A DNA stretch of 64,000 bases from Arabidopsis thaliana. Lineage: Eukaryota; Streptophyta; Magnoliopsida; Brassicales; Brassicaceae. The translations under genes and the position numbers were made by a program. Of the stretch, positions 48,400 through 58,360 are shown one piece after another (the first letter of the stretch is position 1; the number at the start of each line of letters is the position of its first letter). The stretch covers positions 11,711,151 to 11,775,150 of the forward strand of contig NC_003071.7 in assembly GCF_000001735.4 (NCBI RefSeq), in the 5' to 3' direction. The notes under the pieces are model-generated. The model had not been told where the DNA came from and ran no database searches. It saw only the letters and a list, made by a program, of their open reading frames with translations.

Positions 48400-50830
48400 C
48401 TTGTGTCACCTGAGACGTCTTAATTATTTGATTATTTTTCCTACCAGATTATTTGTTTCCATTATTCTGCTGTTTTTGATTTTATATATGATTCATTTAA
48501 TTACAAATAAAATGTTTTCGTAACTTTTTTTTTTCTTGAGTTAATTTTTCATTGGATTTTCTCGTTTCGCGAAAATGAAATCGGATATAAATATAGTTTT
48601 GGTAACATATAGTGATTATCAATGAAAAAAAGAAGTAAATAATTGTAATTGGTAATGATAAAAAAATTGAAAATAATTTTTTTAGTGATGCTCATTGTCA
48701 TTGTTTTTATGATTGATAAAATAATATAGGGTTTATTATTGCGGTAAAGTTTTAAACTTTTTTACTTTTACCATGTTTTCTGATTTTATATCATAATAAA
48801 ATATATGTCATGTCCTTATTCAATTTTATGACTAGCTTTTAAAGTAAAAGCAAAATTTTCAACTTATTTTGAGGCCTATGATTTGATGAATGTCATGTAG
48901 AATTTAGAAATTATTTCTTTTTCTATAAGTCTACACGGTTAATTTTTTAATGGAAAAATAAAAATGATTGTAATAAACCTCATTTAGTATTAATATTCGG
49001 TACTTGATCGTAGATGTGCAAAACAGAATTCTTTTTCTTTTATTTTAGGAATTTTTGATAAGTGTAGAGAGAAACAAAAGCGTTGGTGAGTCTGACAGAA
49101 TTAACGGTATCAACAATAGAGAGTCTTTTCCATTTCCTATGTTCAATATTTACCTAAGTTTGGTATAAATTACCAATGCAATGTCGTTTGAAAGATTACA
49201 AACGAGTTTTCATGCTATTGTTAGGTGGAAGAACTTTTGTGATTCGAGCAATTGTACATATAGCTCTATTGAGAGAGAACAATAGTTGTACAAAAAACAA
49301 ATGTACAAATAAAAGATGAATGATGTTTTGTTGTTCAATGTTGTATAGTGTCTTTTACTTTTCAAATAATTAAAAAACAAAACTGCAAAAATAGTGACCA
49401 TGATAACTATAATTTGGTAAAAATTATATTATGTAAATTATAAAATTAATTTTTTAATTTTTATTTTTTTAAAACACAATTAGTTATATAGACATTATTT
49501 ATAATGTGAAATCTTGATACATATATTAATATATTTTGACATATGGCGTTAAATAATAAGTAATAATTTATGACATATATATCATACTGATATGTAAACA
49601 TAAGATACTACTCTAAAAGTCTGTTTAGATGTGTACTTACAAAAATCTGTAAACATAAGATACTACTCTAAGAAAGTCTACTAGCTCCAATTTTCTAGCA
49701 TAAGCTTTTTCTTAACATACATTTGGCCTATGGTTTTCTTAGGTCCTTAAATAGTTTTTGATATTATTCACAGCGAAATTACCGAATATAAATTATTCAC
49801 ATTTTAATCATAGTATAATACTCAAACTTAAATATGACAGCCTTAAAGCAACACCTCTTTAATCTATTGAATTAATTATGTTTAATTTTGTTAAATAAAC
49901 ATTTAACAAATAAAAAATACAATTTTGTGAAGAACTCACACATATATTCTAAACATATTGGATTTTAGATCAACACTAATATAAATTACAAATCCGGAAT
50001 CTATATCATAAATTGTGAAAACAAAAAGTAATATAAAAGTTGCGTAATGGCTTTTTGTTGATGGATGACTTAGACCAAAGGTCAAAGTGGGAAGTTGGCG
50101 ATACACAAGGATGCAACGGGCGCCTCTTGACCCACGCCATTGGACGTATGCGGCTCTTTAGGACCTACCCTAGGAACGTGTAAATTTTATTTTATTTTTC
50201 TCTAATCATTATTTGTGTTTCTCTTTATAATATTATGTCGACAGAAAGTGACGAAACTTGAACTATCTTTAGCAATTAGCACGTCGTTTCTTCTCCTAAT
50301 CTTTAGAAACTAAACCACCGAGTAATTGTTGAATTCGGAGGTCTCATAAATCATCTTAACCACGAAATGAAAACGTTTTGCTACCTGATTATTCATCTAA
50401 AACCAGTGATGAATGTGTTATACAATTTTTCATGTTTACACATTTTAAAAACTGACCCGCTATGTTTTTCATTCAAAGTATCCATCAAATATTTACTTTT
50501 GCATGTTTTTTGACAAGTAAGTTTGCTATATTACGAGTGTTAAAAATATAACAAAAAAAATAGTAAAAAGTTATTAATCTTGAAAGTTAGCTTTGTATGA
50601 TGACCCTGCTAATTTTTTTATCAAGTTTAATTCTTTCAGCTAATTGATTATTTGACTATTCCATTATTTACTATTCGGTTGATATTTCAGTTAAGTCGAT
50701 AATTTTGGACACAAATTATTATTAGGGACTAAATAAAAACTAGAAAACCTAATAGGAAAAGGAAATACTTTTAAATGGGAAAACATAAATAAAACTTAAT
50801 GTTAATTAATCTTTCTTTTTAATTAACCTC
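48400..50830. other. 2.4-kb intergenic stretch
   Basis: Very AT-rich, no gene recognised. It holds one 55-bp-spaced direct repeat. Confidence 0.55.
49593..49671. repeat. 24-bp direct repeat, 55-bp spacing
   Basis: TGTAAACATAAGATACTACT plus CTAA occurs exactly at 49593-49616 and 49648-49671. Confidence 0.9.
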
Positions 50831-50838
50831 TTTGTCCT

Positions 50839-50845
50839 TATATAA
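50839..50845 (+). promoter_or_regulatory. Probable TATA box of the F-box gene
   Basis: TATATAAG lies about 70 bases before the ATG at 50911. Confidence 0.5.
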
Positions 50846-50910
50846 GAAAGTGAAAACGTGAAAGCTTTTATAACCCTAATATCTGATTTCTTTTAGATCA
50901 AGTAAAAACA

Positions 50911-51954
50911 ATGGTGAGATTGGATCTTCCATGGGATTTGGTAGATGAAATACTCTCTCGACTTCCCGCAACATCTCTAGGTCGACTACGATTTACATGC
51001 AAACGATGGAATGCTTTATTCAAAGATCCGGAATTCATCACAAAGCAATTTCATAAAGCAGCAAAGCAAGATTTGGTTCTCATGTTGAGTAATTTTGGGG
51101 TTTACTCGATGAGTACCAATCTCAAAGAAATTCCCAACAACATTGAAATAGCGCAAGTTTTTCATTGCAACGGCTTATTGTTATGTTCCACGGAAGAGGG
51201 TAACAAGACTAAACTCGTGGTTGTGAATCCGTGTACTGGTCAGACCAGGTGGATCGAACCAAGAACTGATTACAATTATAATCATGATATCGCTCTAGGT
51301 TACGGAAACAACAGCACCAAGAAATCGTACGACAGCTACAAAATCTTGAGGATTACGTATGGTTGCAAACTCGTTGAAATCTTTGAGCTAAAGTCTAATT
51401 CATGGAGGGTTCTTTCTAAAGTCCATCCCAACGTGGAAAAACACTATTATGGAGGCGTGTCTTTCAAGGGAAATACCTACTGGCTTTCGTATACGAAATT
51501 CAATATATTGAGTTTTGATTTCACAACAGAGACATTTAGAAGTGTGCCTCTTCCGTTTCTGTATCAGGATGGTTTCGTTACTTTAGCTCTATCAGTTGTT
51601 AGAGAAGAGCAACTTCTGTTGTTACGTTCGAGGTTTGATATGGGACAGGTTGGGATATGGATGTGTAATAAGATTGATACTGAAACTGTGTTGTCGTGGA
51701 GCAAATCCTTTACATTGGAATTTGATTCTCTGCGTGATCTTCCTGTTATGAGTATTCTGAGAATCTTCATTGAAGAAGACAAGAAAGTGATTGTTGTGGA
51801 TTGTGATGACAGATGGAAGGAGAACATGATATACATTGTTGGAAAGAATGGATTCAAAAAGTTAAGTTATGAGAAAGACCGATCTAATCTTTGGCGTCTG
51901 CCGTTTTTCTTTAGTTATGTTCCGAGTTTAGTTGGTTTATATCCACCAATGTAA
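50911..51954 (+). CDS. F-box protein with FBA domain
   Basis: Single exon, 347 residues. The F-box is at residues 2-45: LDLPWDLVDEILSRLPATSL then LGRLRFTCKRWNALFKDPEF. It is followed by an FBA (F-box-associated, type 1) domain with VVNPCTGQTRWIEPR, SYKILRI, FELKSNSWRVLSKVHPN and KGNTYWLSY. Such proteins are predicted substrate receptors of SCF ubiquitin ligases through ASK1-type adaptors; the substrate is unknown. This gene is the best local match for the relic at 28768-29000. I recall AT2G27520. Confidence 0.92.
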   Translation: MVRLDLPWDLVDEILSRLPATSLGRLRFTCKRWNALFKDPEFITKQFHKAAKQDLVLMLSNFGVYSMSTNLKEIPNNIEIAQVFHCNGLLLCSTEEGNKTKLVVVNPCTGQTRWIEPRTDYNYNHDIALGYGNNSTKKSYDSYKILRITYGCKLVEIFELKSNSWRVLSKVHPNVEKHYYGGVSFKGNTYWLSYTKFNILSFDFTTETFRSVPLPFLYQDGFVTLALSVVREEQLLLLRSRFDMGQVGIWMCNKIDTETVLSWSKSFTLEFDSLRDLPVMSILRIFIEEDKKVIVVDCDDRWKENMIYIVGKNGFKKLSYEKDRSNLWRLPFFFSYVPSLVGLYPPM

Positions 51955-52292
51955 TGCTTGTAGCTTTTAAGGATGCATAAAACGTTATCTTAAGCCTTTA
52001 ACATTATGAAAGCTTCAATTTTTGTATTTTTCTTGAGTCAATAGAATTTGTAAAAGAAGAGATTGTCAGAAAATTTTAAGGTTTGAAAGACAAAATTTCA
52101 AACTGATGAAATCAAAATCATATTTTAGGAGATAAAGAAAAAATATGATAATTAAAACGAATATTGCATAATATATTGTCAACAAAAAACAACTGCTAAT
52201 ATAAATCCAAACCATATCCCAACAAGCACAGATCTCTGAAACAAAAACAGAATGCAAAATTCTGAGATGGAAGAAGGATAAGAAGAGAGAGC

Positions 52293-53420
52293 TCAAAAGA
52301 TTCTTTGTGGTGGTCCCATGGTGCTCTTCAAGTACAAACACCTTACCTGCATCAAGATCCAAATCAAAATTAGTACACTAGAGAGAGATTTAGAAAGAAA
52401 TTAGACACAATCATAGGAACAAAACAGAATCATACGTTTTGCCAATTCTTCTTCAAGAGCGAGACGAGGAAGTTAACACTCATCTGCACATTCTGGAAGA
52501 GCTGCTTCTCTTCCATGGAAAGGTTACCAACAGCAACACCCATACACAGAACTTTCTTCAACTGGAACTTCACTGTTGCTTTGGTCTCATTCACCTTTGC
52601 TTCCAATGACTCTTGGTGACTCACAAGTGTTGGGAACTTTCCTGTTCATCAATCAAACAAGTAGAAACCTCAGACATAGAGCTTGAAAACGAAACTAAAT
52701 GATGACCATATAATATACCAAGTATCAAAGTTATTGAAGAAACTCGCCTGCCTTGTTAAGACCAGGACCAAGAAGACGAGGAATCTGCTTAATGACAGAC
52801 TCAGAAGCCAAGAAAGCATGGTAAGACTTAGCAAGCTTCTTAACAAGCTTCTTGTTCTTGTTAAGCTTTTTCAAAGCCTCAACATCCATGTTACTAAGTC
52901 CCATTTTCTCTGCCTATCAAAACAAACATCAAACACTTTGTGTCAATCACCAATTCAAACCAAACAAGATACACAAAAAGTATAGAGATTTCAATCACCT
53001 CCTCAACATGCTGAGCATCTCCAAGCATACAGATCTTCATTTTTGGGCGAGGAATATGTGGGAGCTTCACAGATCCACTGAAACGCTTATCCTTTTGTGG
53101 GTCATAGTTCTTCAGACCAATCTGAAGCTCCACTGTCTCAACAAAGTTACGCTTCTTCTCCTCAGATTTTCCCTTGATAGTCGTTATGGCTTCTCTAACA
53201 GCCTCACTCTGAAGCTTACTATATAACAAAAACAAACCCATTTCACCAAATCAGGTAAAGCAATCTACTTTACCATTCATTTGAAATGATATGATTCTGT
53301 TGAGCAATTACTCTCCAAGCTATCAATCTAAAGGCAACACTAATTCTAAAGCAAGTGAACATAGATCAATATGGAGATTGAAAGAAGCGTAAAGGAATGA
53401 TTTTTTTCACAGTACCTCAT
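52293..53420 (-). CDS. RPL10AB: 60S ribosomal protein L10a (uL1), PGY1
   Basis: Five coding exons: 53416-53420, 52999-53218, 52748-52913, 52436-52641 and 52293-52346; 216 residues. It is uL1 of the large-subunit L1 stalk: [68 protein letters not shown]. Exon 1 codes only ATG plus two bases. The third coding intron starts with GC, not GT (GGCAG|GCGAGT), as the conserved KAGKFPT reading requires. A further 163-nt intron (53455-53617) splits the leader. I recall AT2G27530, PIGGYBACK1, which affects leaf polarity with AS1/AS2. Confidence 0.95.
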
Positions 53421-53835
53421 ATTGAGTGTCTTCTCAGGTCACGAATCTCTGATCCTGAAAACAATAAGAGATCGATTAGAAAAAGAAAAAAAAAAACCTC
53501 ATTTTCGATTGTGACATAGAATTCAGATTAAGCAGGAGAAATCGAAAAACTTCATGGAATTACGATGAACGAAGAAGACGAAATGAGAAGTGACGATGTT
53601 TGTGGAGAGAGACAAACCTGAATGGTGAAGAAAGCGGAAGCCCTAGTTATGTTTCAGAGGCGGCTGAAGATTTTATATCAAGGAAGAAGAAAAATGGAAG
53701 GAAGAGACTAAAACCCTAGGGGAATTGATTTCGTTTCATGGGCTTTTGTTATATTAGTGGGCCGCTTGTGATCATTACTAAAAAAGCCCATCTTCTACAT
53801 TGTGGTATTTTGAAAAGGTTTATTTAAGTATGTTA

Positions 53836-53839
<4 letters not shown>

Positions 53840-53873
<34 letters not shown>
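53840..53873. repeat. Poly(T) run of 34
   Basis: Uninterrupted T run between the RPL10aB promoter and the L10a-like mini-gene. Confidence 0.95.
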
Positions 53874-53874
<1 letters not shown>

Positions 53875-54267
53875 GGAATTAGTGTGTGTTCGGATTGGAC
53901 TAATCTTAAGCAAAGTAAACACAGTTGTGTTTGTTAAAATCCAAATTATAGGCCATTTCGCATTAGTTTTAATCCAACAAAGACATGAACTTAGCTCATA
54001 TTGAAACTCTTGACTTGACGTATTTACATAGATGAGATTTGATTTGATCAATTCTATATAACTTTCGAAAGACAATACCCTAGTTGGATAGAAAAATCAC
54101 CACATAAGCGCTTTGAAAACTGTGATTGCAGAGAAGTATATGATAAAGTTATTCAATAATATAGGACTAATTAAAGAGATGAAAAAGACCCATTAGTTTC
54201 AAGCTCCCGTACGTATAAACCAAAGAAACAACATTTAAGAATCATTCCAACGTAATGGACACACAAA

Positions 54268-54787
54268 TTATTCTGGCTTCTTCTCTTTAGATTTTTCATT
54301 GATACTTGCAATGGCTTCTCTAAGAGCCTCACTTTGAAGCTTCACTGTCTTCCCAACGTTACGTTTCTTCTCCTCAGATTTTCCCTCAATAGTTGCAATG
54401 GCTTCTCTAAGAGACTCACTCTCAAGTTGTCTATATAACCAACAAACCCATTTCACTAAGTAAATTAGATCTAGCAATAATCCATTGGACAATATATGAT
54501 ACATCTATGTACGACAATCTTAGCATAGGAATCAAAAACTAGAACAATAGCAATAAGAGATATCTTAATGAAAGACCTTTCAAGTACCTCATTTTGAGTT
54601 TCCTCTCCTCCGATGGGCGAGTGATATTTGCAATGGCTTCTCTAAGAGTATCACTATTAAGCTTACTATAAAACGAACAAACCCATTTCTCAATTGTTAG
54701 ATACATTGAGCAATAAGACTATATCAATAGAGAGATCTATATGAAAATTGGTAGAAGAGTAAAGGAAGAATTTTTCAAGTACCTCAT
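54268..54787 (-). CDS. L10a-derived mini-protein with a triplicated N-terminal helix
   Basis: Three exons, 54783-54787, 54588-54665 and 54268-54430, join in phase to 81 residues. The protein is three tandem versions of the first helix of L10a: NSDTLREAIANITRPSEERK, ESESLREAIATIEGKSEEKK and QSEALREAIASINEKSKEKK, compared with [20 protein letters not shown] in RPL10aB. Each early copy also carries the L10a exon boundary ATGAG|GTACT and the acceptor TATAG or similar. Nothing else of L10a is present, so it cannot be a ribosomal protein in the usual sense. I recall AT2G27535, 'ribosomal protein L10A family'. Expression cannot be judged from sequence. Confidence 0.7.
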
Positions 54788-54799
54788 CTTGATTCTTGA

Positions 54800-56050
54800 G
54801 TTTCTTCTCTATTCACGAAAGATAACAACAATAAGACGAAACGAGAAGTGATGATGTGGAGACAGACGAATGTGATATAGAAATAATAGAATGATCAAGA
54901 AGATGCACCAATCAATGTGAAGATATTCTATATTTATTATTGAGATATGTAAAGATTTGTAGCCATCTTCGTTTAGGAAACCATTTCACTATGTAAGTAA
55001 TAACCCAACTGCGGCTAGCTCTTTAAATCTCCAAGCCTTGATTCCAAAATCTCGATTCTAACTTTATCATTTGCCATATCTATAATATTTACAATAAAAA
55101 GTATCACACCGTAGATCTTGCTTTCCATTTAAATTCCCCAAAGGCCCAAAGTACTACTATAAAATTTAGTTTATCTTTTCTTTTCAAAGATATCTTACAT
55201 TTATTTACATTGAATAGTTTTTTCTATCTTTTCAAATTTTATTATGTAGACATATGTCAAAATATAATAAATTAGTTAATACATGTCAAAATCTTATAAA
55301 TTCTTATCACATAGTATATCACTCTTGAATGTTATATTTACATAAGATTTCCATTTACGCTCAAGCTTTGTTGTCATTATTCCAAACTTCTTAGTTTTAT
55401 TATAAATACTTTCTCATTTTCAAAATTGTTTTTGTTATTTTTGTTATATTACAAATTTATTAAGAAATAATCTTACATAGTTTTTTTTGTGTGTGGTAAA
55501 TTTGATATTAATTAGATATTTTTCTAATAATATAAATTATTTAAGATTTAACTTTGTTTTACTTTTGTTTGTGTACAGAAGTTTTTTGGATTAAACTTGT
55601 AACTTTATTTTTGGTCTTATAAATTACTATTTTGTTTTACAAACTCATTACATATAAGATCATAATTAGTTATCATTACACTGTGTAATTGTGTCATGAT
55701 CCAATGCATGCAATTTTTATTAATGAGCTCATGCAAAATCCATAACTAGATCGTTATCTCCCATTATTTAAAGTTATCACAATATAGATAAAAAATAAAC
55801 CGACCATTGTTTAACTTCTCAGAATATTTAAGGTTTGCTCGTTGATGCTTCTCTCCAAACTACAAGTAGTTGTATCATTCTTAGAGTTAATTGGTCATAA
55901 AAGCCGAGATCTCAAACACATCATTTAACAATTCTAACATTTTTTTCTATCGTGTAGGCTCTAACGTAATTTCAGCACATTACGTCAAGAAAAAATCCAT
56001 TGTTCTAACGAACTGCAACATTTGTTGAAAGGCTAAGCAAGATCTCCAAG
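54800..56050. other. AT-rich intergenic
   Basis: No gene recognised. The left end should be the L10a-like promoter. Confidence 0.5.
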
Positions 56051-56059
56051 AAAAATATA

Positions 56060-56242
56060 ATGGGAAATTTGTGTGGAAAGCTGAAAAATGTAAGAAGACA
56101 ACGTTCGACATATGACAAAAGCATGTTCCGATATGATTATTTGAGCTACTCTCTGAATTTTGATGATGGAAGACGAGAAGATAATGAGAAAATTTCCGTG
56201 CCTATTGGACTTCCTCAATCGCAAAATCTCGAGGAGAGATAA
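56060..56242 (+). CDS. Possible small myristoylated protein
   Basis: Frame of 60 residues starting MGNLCGKLKNVRRQRS. Gly2 with a Cys at position 5 and nearby basic residues is the usual pattern for N-myristoylation plus palmitoylation. It then has YDKSMFRYDYLSYSLNFDDG and ends QSQNLEER. The ATG context AATATAATGG is acceptable. I do not recognise a family, and a 60-codon frame can arise by chance; the N-terminal pattern is the reason to list it. Confidence 0.4.
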   Translation: MGNLCGKLKNVRRQRSTYDKSMFRYDYLSYSLNFDDGRREDNEKISVPIGLPQSQNLEER

Positions 56243-56249
56243 AAGAGAG

Positions 56250-56916
56250 TTTGATTCATGTATTTATTTTATTAGTATAAGTGTATAACATAATATTTAA
56301 CTATGTACATTAAAACATATTAACGTTAGATAATGAAAATGAAATTGTAATTAAATTGGCAGTAAAAATTTGTCGTTGCTTTTATCAACAAGCAAATGCT
56401 CCTGTTTTATAAACTCTAACTACGAAATATTTTCTTTATAAGTCTCACAACAAGTATCCTTGACTTTTTTTCTCATATGATCGCTCTTTTTCATCATTCA
56501 GATCGAGGGATCTTTGATCAGTTGACAATGCATCTATAAGTTGATATCAGTAAAGCGTTTCTCGTTGGGTTTTGATGTTCTACTAACAAAAATCACGCTT
56601 CTTTTTTTATTTGTGAATAGGTTAGCTTGCTAAACAAGTAGATTGAAAATGGAAAACTAACTAAAGGTGATATAAATTAAACCTTGGTTAAGTTACTTTT
56701 GGGACTATACAGTTCATTGGGAAATAGACAATGAATAAATCAACCAAGATTGTGCCTCATTTCAGCCATACAAACATTTTGTCTATTTTTTGCTAAATCG
56801 GTAAATATCATATAAAATGAAAGAGTTAGGAATTACACTGAGAACTCCTAAATAATTAGTTCCTTGGCAAAAATTATGATAAAAAACAAGGAAGTAAACA
56901 AACTTCAGAAAGAAAC
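56250..56916. other. Intergenic, including probable LINE 3' flank
   Basis: AT-rich. The part from about 56800 may be the 3' tail of the minus-strand LINE fragment next to it. Confidence 0.4.
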
Positions 56917-57175
56917 ACTATATGAGCCAAAAACTCATAAGATTACGGAACTTCTTTTTGTGTCTTCTTGCGTTGATGGAGTTAATGATTTTCCTATCGA
57001 TGATCTTGAAGACTGAAGCATGATCCATCTGATGCGAGTTATGTAGCATGTTATTTCTCTGCTTCCAAGTTACGTAGACGACGGAATGAACAACAAGCTT
57101 CCTCAGTGTGGAGGGAGCAGAAGTGCTAGAACGACGAATCCATGAAAGAAGTTCAGCCCAATTTCAGAAAAATAA
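56917..57175 (-). mobile_element. LINE 3' fragment (zf-RVT region)
   Basis: Minus strand reads ELLSWIRRSSTSAPSTLRKL, then VVYVTWKQRNNMLHN, and ends INARRHKKKFRNLMSFWLI with a stop. This is the C-terminal zinc-knuckle (zf-RVT) end of plant L1-type reverse transcriptase proteins (WKQRNNxLHN and the INARRHKKKF ending). The frame has a stop just before this segment, and nothing upstream of about 57180 is recognisable, so the copy is 5'-truncated. Confidence 0.75.
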
Positions 57176-57364
57176 GTGAGTGCAACCTAAGCCTGGACTG
57201 AACCGAACTCCAGAGGGCTTTGCTGAAACTGCAACCCAACATTTTGTCTATTTGTGCTCAAAGAAGAAATTTCTATTCGACAATCACAATCCCAGTCGCA
57301 GTTCAAGCTGTCATTTTATCTAATAGTCACTAGACCACAAGCTACCACTTGGTTAAACAACTAA

Positions 57365-57547
57365 GAGCATCATTATTAGTTGTCTCCTAGATTAGTTCTT
57401 ATGATAAGAACATCTCATTTTAACTCTTATATAAGAGACAAAATGACAAAATGTCTCTTATATAAGAGTTGAAATGAGATGTTCTTAGTAATCAATAACA
57501 AGAAAAAACCTAAGAACTAATCTAAGAAACAACCAATAATGATGCTC
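57365..57547. mobile_element. 183-bp fold-back MITE, PIF/Harbinger type
   Basis: Begins GAGCATCATTATTAGTTG and ends with its near-perfect inverse CAACCAATAATGATGCTC, flanked by TAA on both sides (57362-57364 and 57548-57550). Nearly the whole element is an inverted repeat; a second palindrome, CTCTTATATAAGAG, occurs in each arm. A 3-bp TAA/TTA duplication is the signature of PIF/Harbinger MITEs. Confidence 0.85.
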
Positions 57548-57550
57548 TAA

Positions 57551-58360
57551 TGTTTCAATCCAAGTTGGCTAAGTTGGAGTTTCCTCGGTTCTCCAGCGGA
57601 GATCCAGCGGCTTGGTTAAGTAAAGTCCTACAATTTTTCTCTTACCAAGACTCCAAGAGTCGCCTGAGGATCACCGGATACAGATCGCATACTATTAGAC
57701 TGTGGGCTTCCAACCTAAAACCAATTGGCAATAGGTGGAGAGGCCTATATCTTATATATATCACTTAAGATCGTACTCAACTTCCGATGTGGGACATTGT
57801 CCCTAATACGCCCCCTCGAGATGATGGCTCTTCTAGCCATTGATCTCGATATGTTTGGGCATGGATTGGCGGGCCAAGTATTGGGCCGGACCGATGTGGA
57901 TCGGGTTGAGTATGTGCGAATCGGGCTCTGATACCATATTAGACTGTGGGCTTCCAACCTAAAACCAATTGGCAATAGGTGGAGAGGCCCATATCTTATA
58001 TATATCACTTAAGATCCTACTCAACTTCCGATGTGGGACATTGTCCCTAATACATACCACTTGAAGGAAGATGCTATTGAATGGTGACAATCCATTTAGC
58101 AAGACGTACGTCGTCGTTAAAGGTGACGTTGTTTCACGTGGGCCATGTTCGAAAAATAGATGTGGGCTCAGTTTGGACCAAAGAATTGTAAGGACTTGAT
58201 GAGGCCGTTACTAAGATTTAACAGACGGGTACCTTATGAGAGTAGACCCAAGAGACTTTGAAAAGTTACATAACAAAGTGGTCTTAAAATCTGATTTGAT
58301 TGGGGCATAGCATACGTCGGAGGGTTGCAACCCAAGATCGTTGAAGATATTGCCTGTTAG
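57551..58360 (+). mobile_element. Old gag fossil of an LTR retroelement (host of the TRIM)
   Basis: Right after the MITE, the plus strand has the motif KLEFPRFSSGDPAAWL, typical of the gag region of plant Ty3/gypsy-type elements. A short motif of the same region (HLKEDAIEW) follows the TRIM insertion. The fossil is broken in several places and has no LTRs or pol in view. It is older than the TRIM inside it. The right limit is uncertain. Confidence 0.6.
57693..58052 (-). mobile_element. TRIM element (Katydid-like) with 116-bp terminal repeats
   Basis: Two 116-bp direct repeats, 57693-57808 and 57937-58052, flank a 128-bp interior. A perfect 5-bp target duplication CATAC sits at 57688-57692 and 58053-58057. 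On the minus strand the interior begins with TGGTATCAGAGCC (57936-57924), the primer-binding site for initiator tRNA-Met, and ends with a purine-rich tract. The element is complete as a TRIM and has no coding capacity. The two repeats differ at 2 of 116 positions, suggesting insertion of the order of one million years ago or less. Confidence 0.92.
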
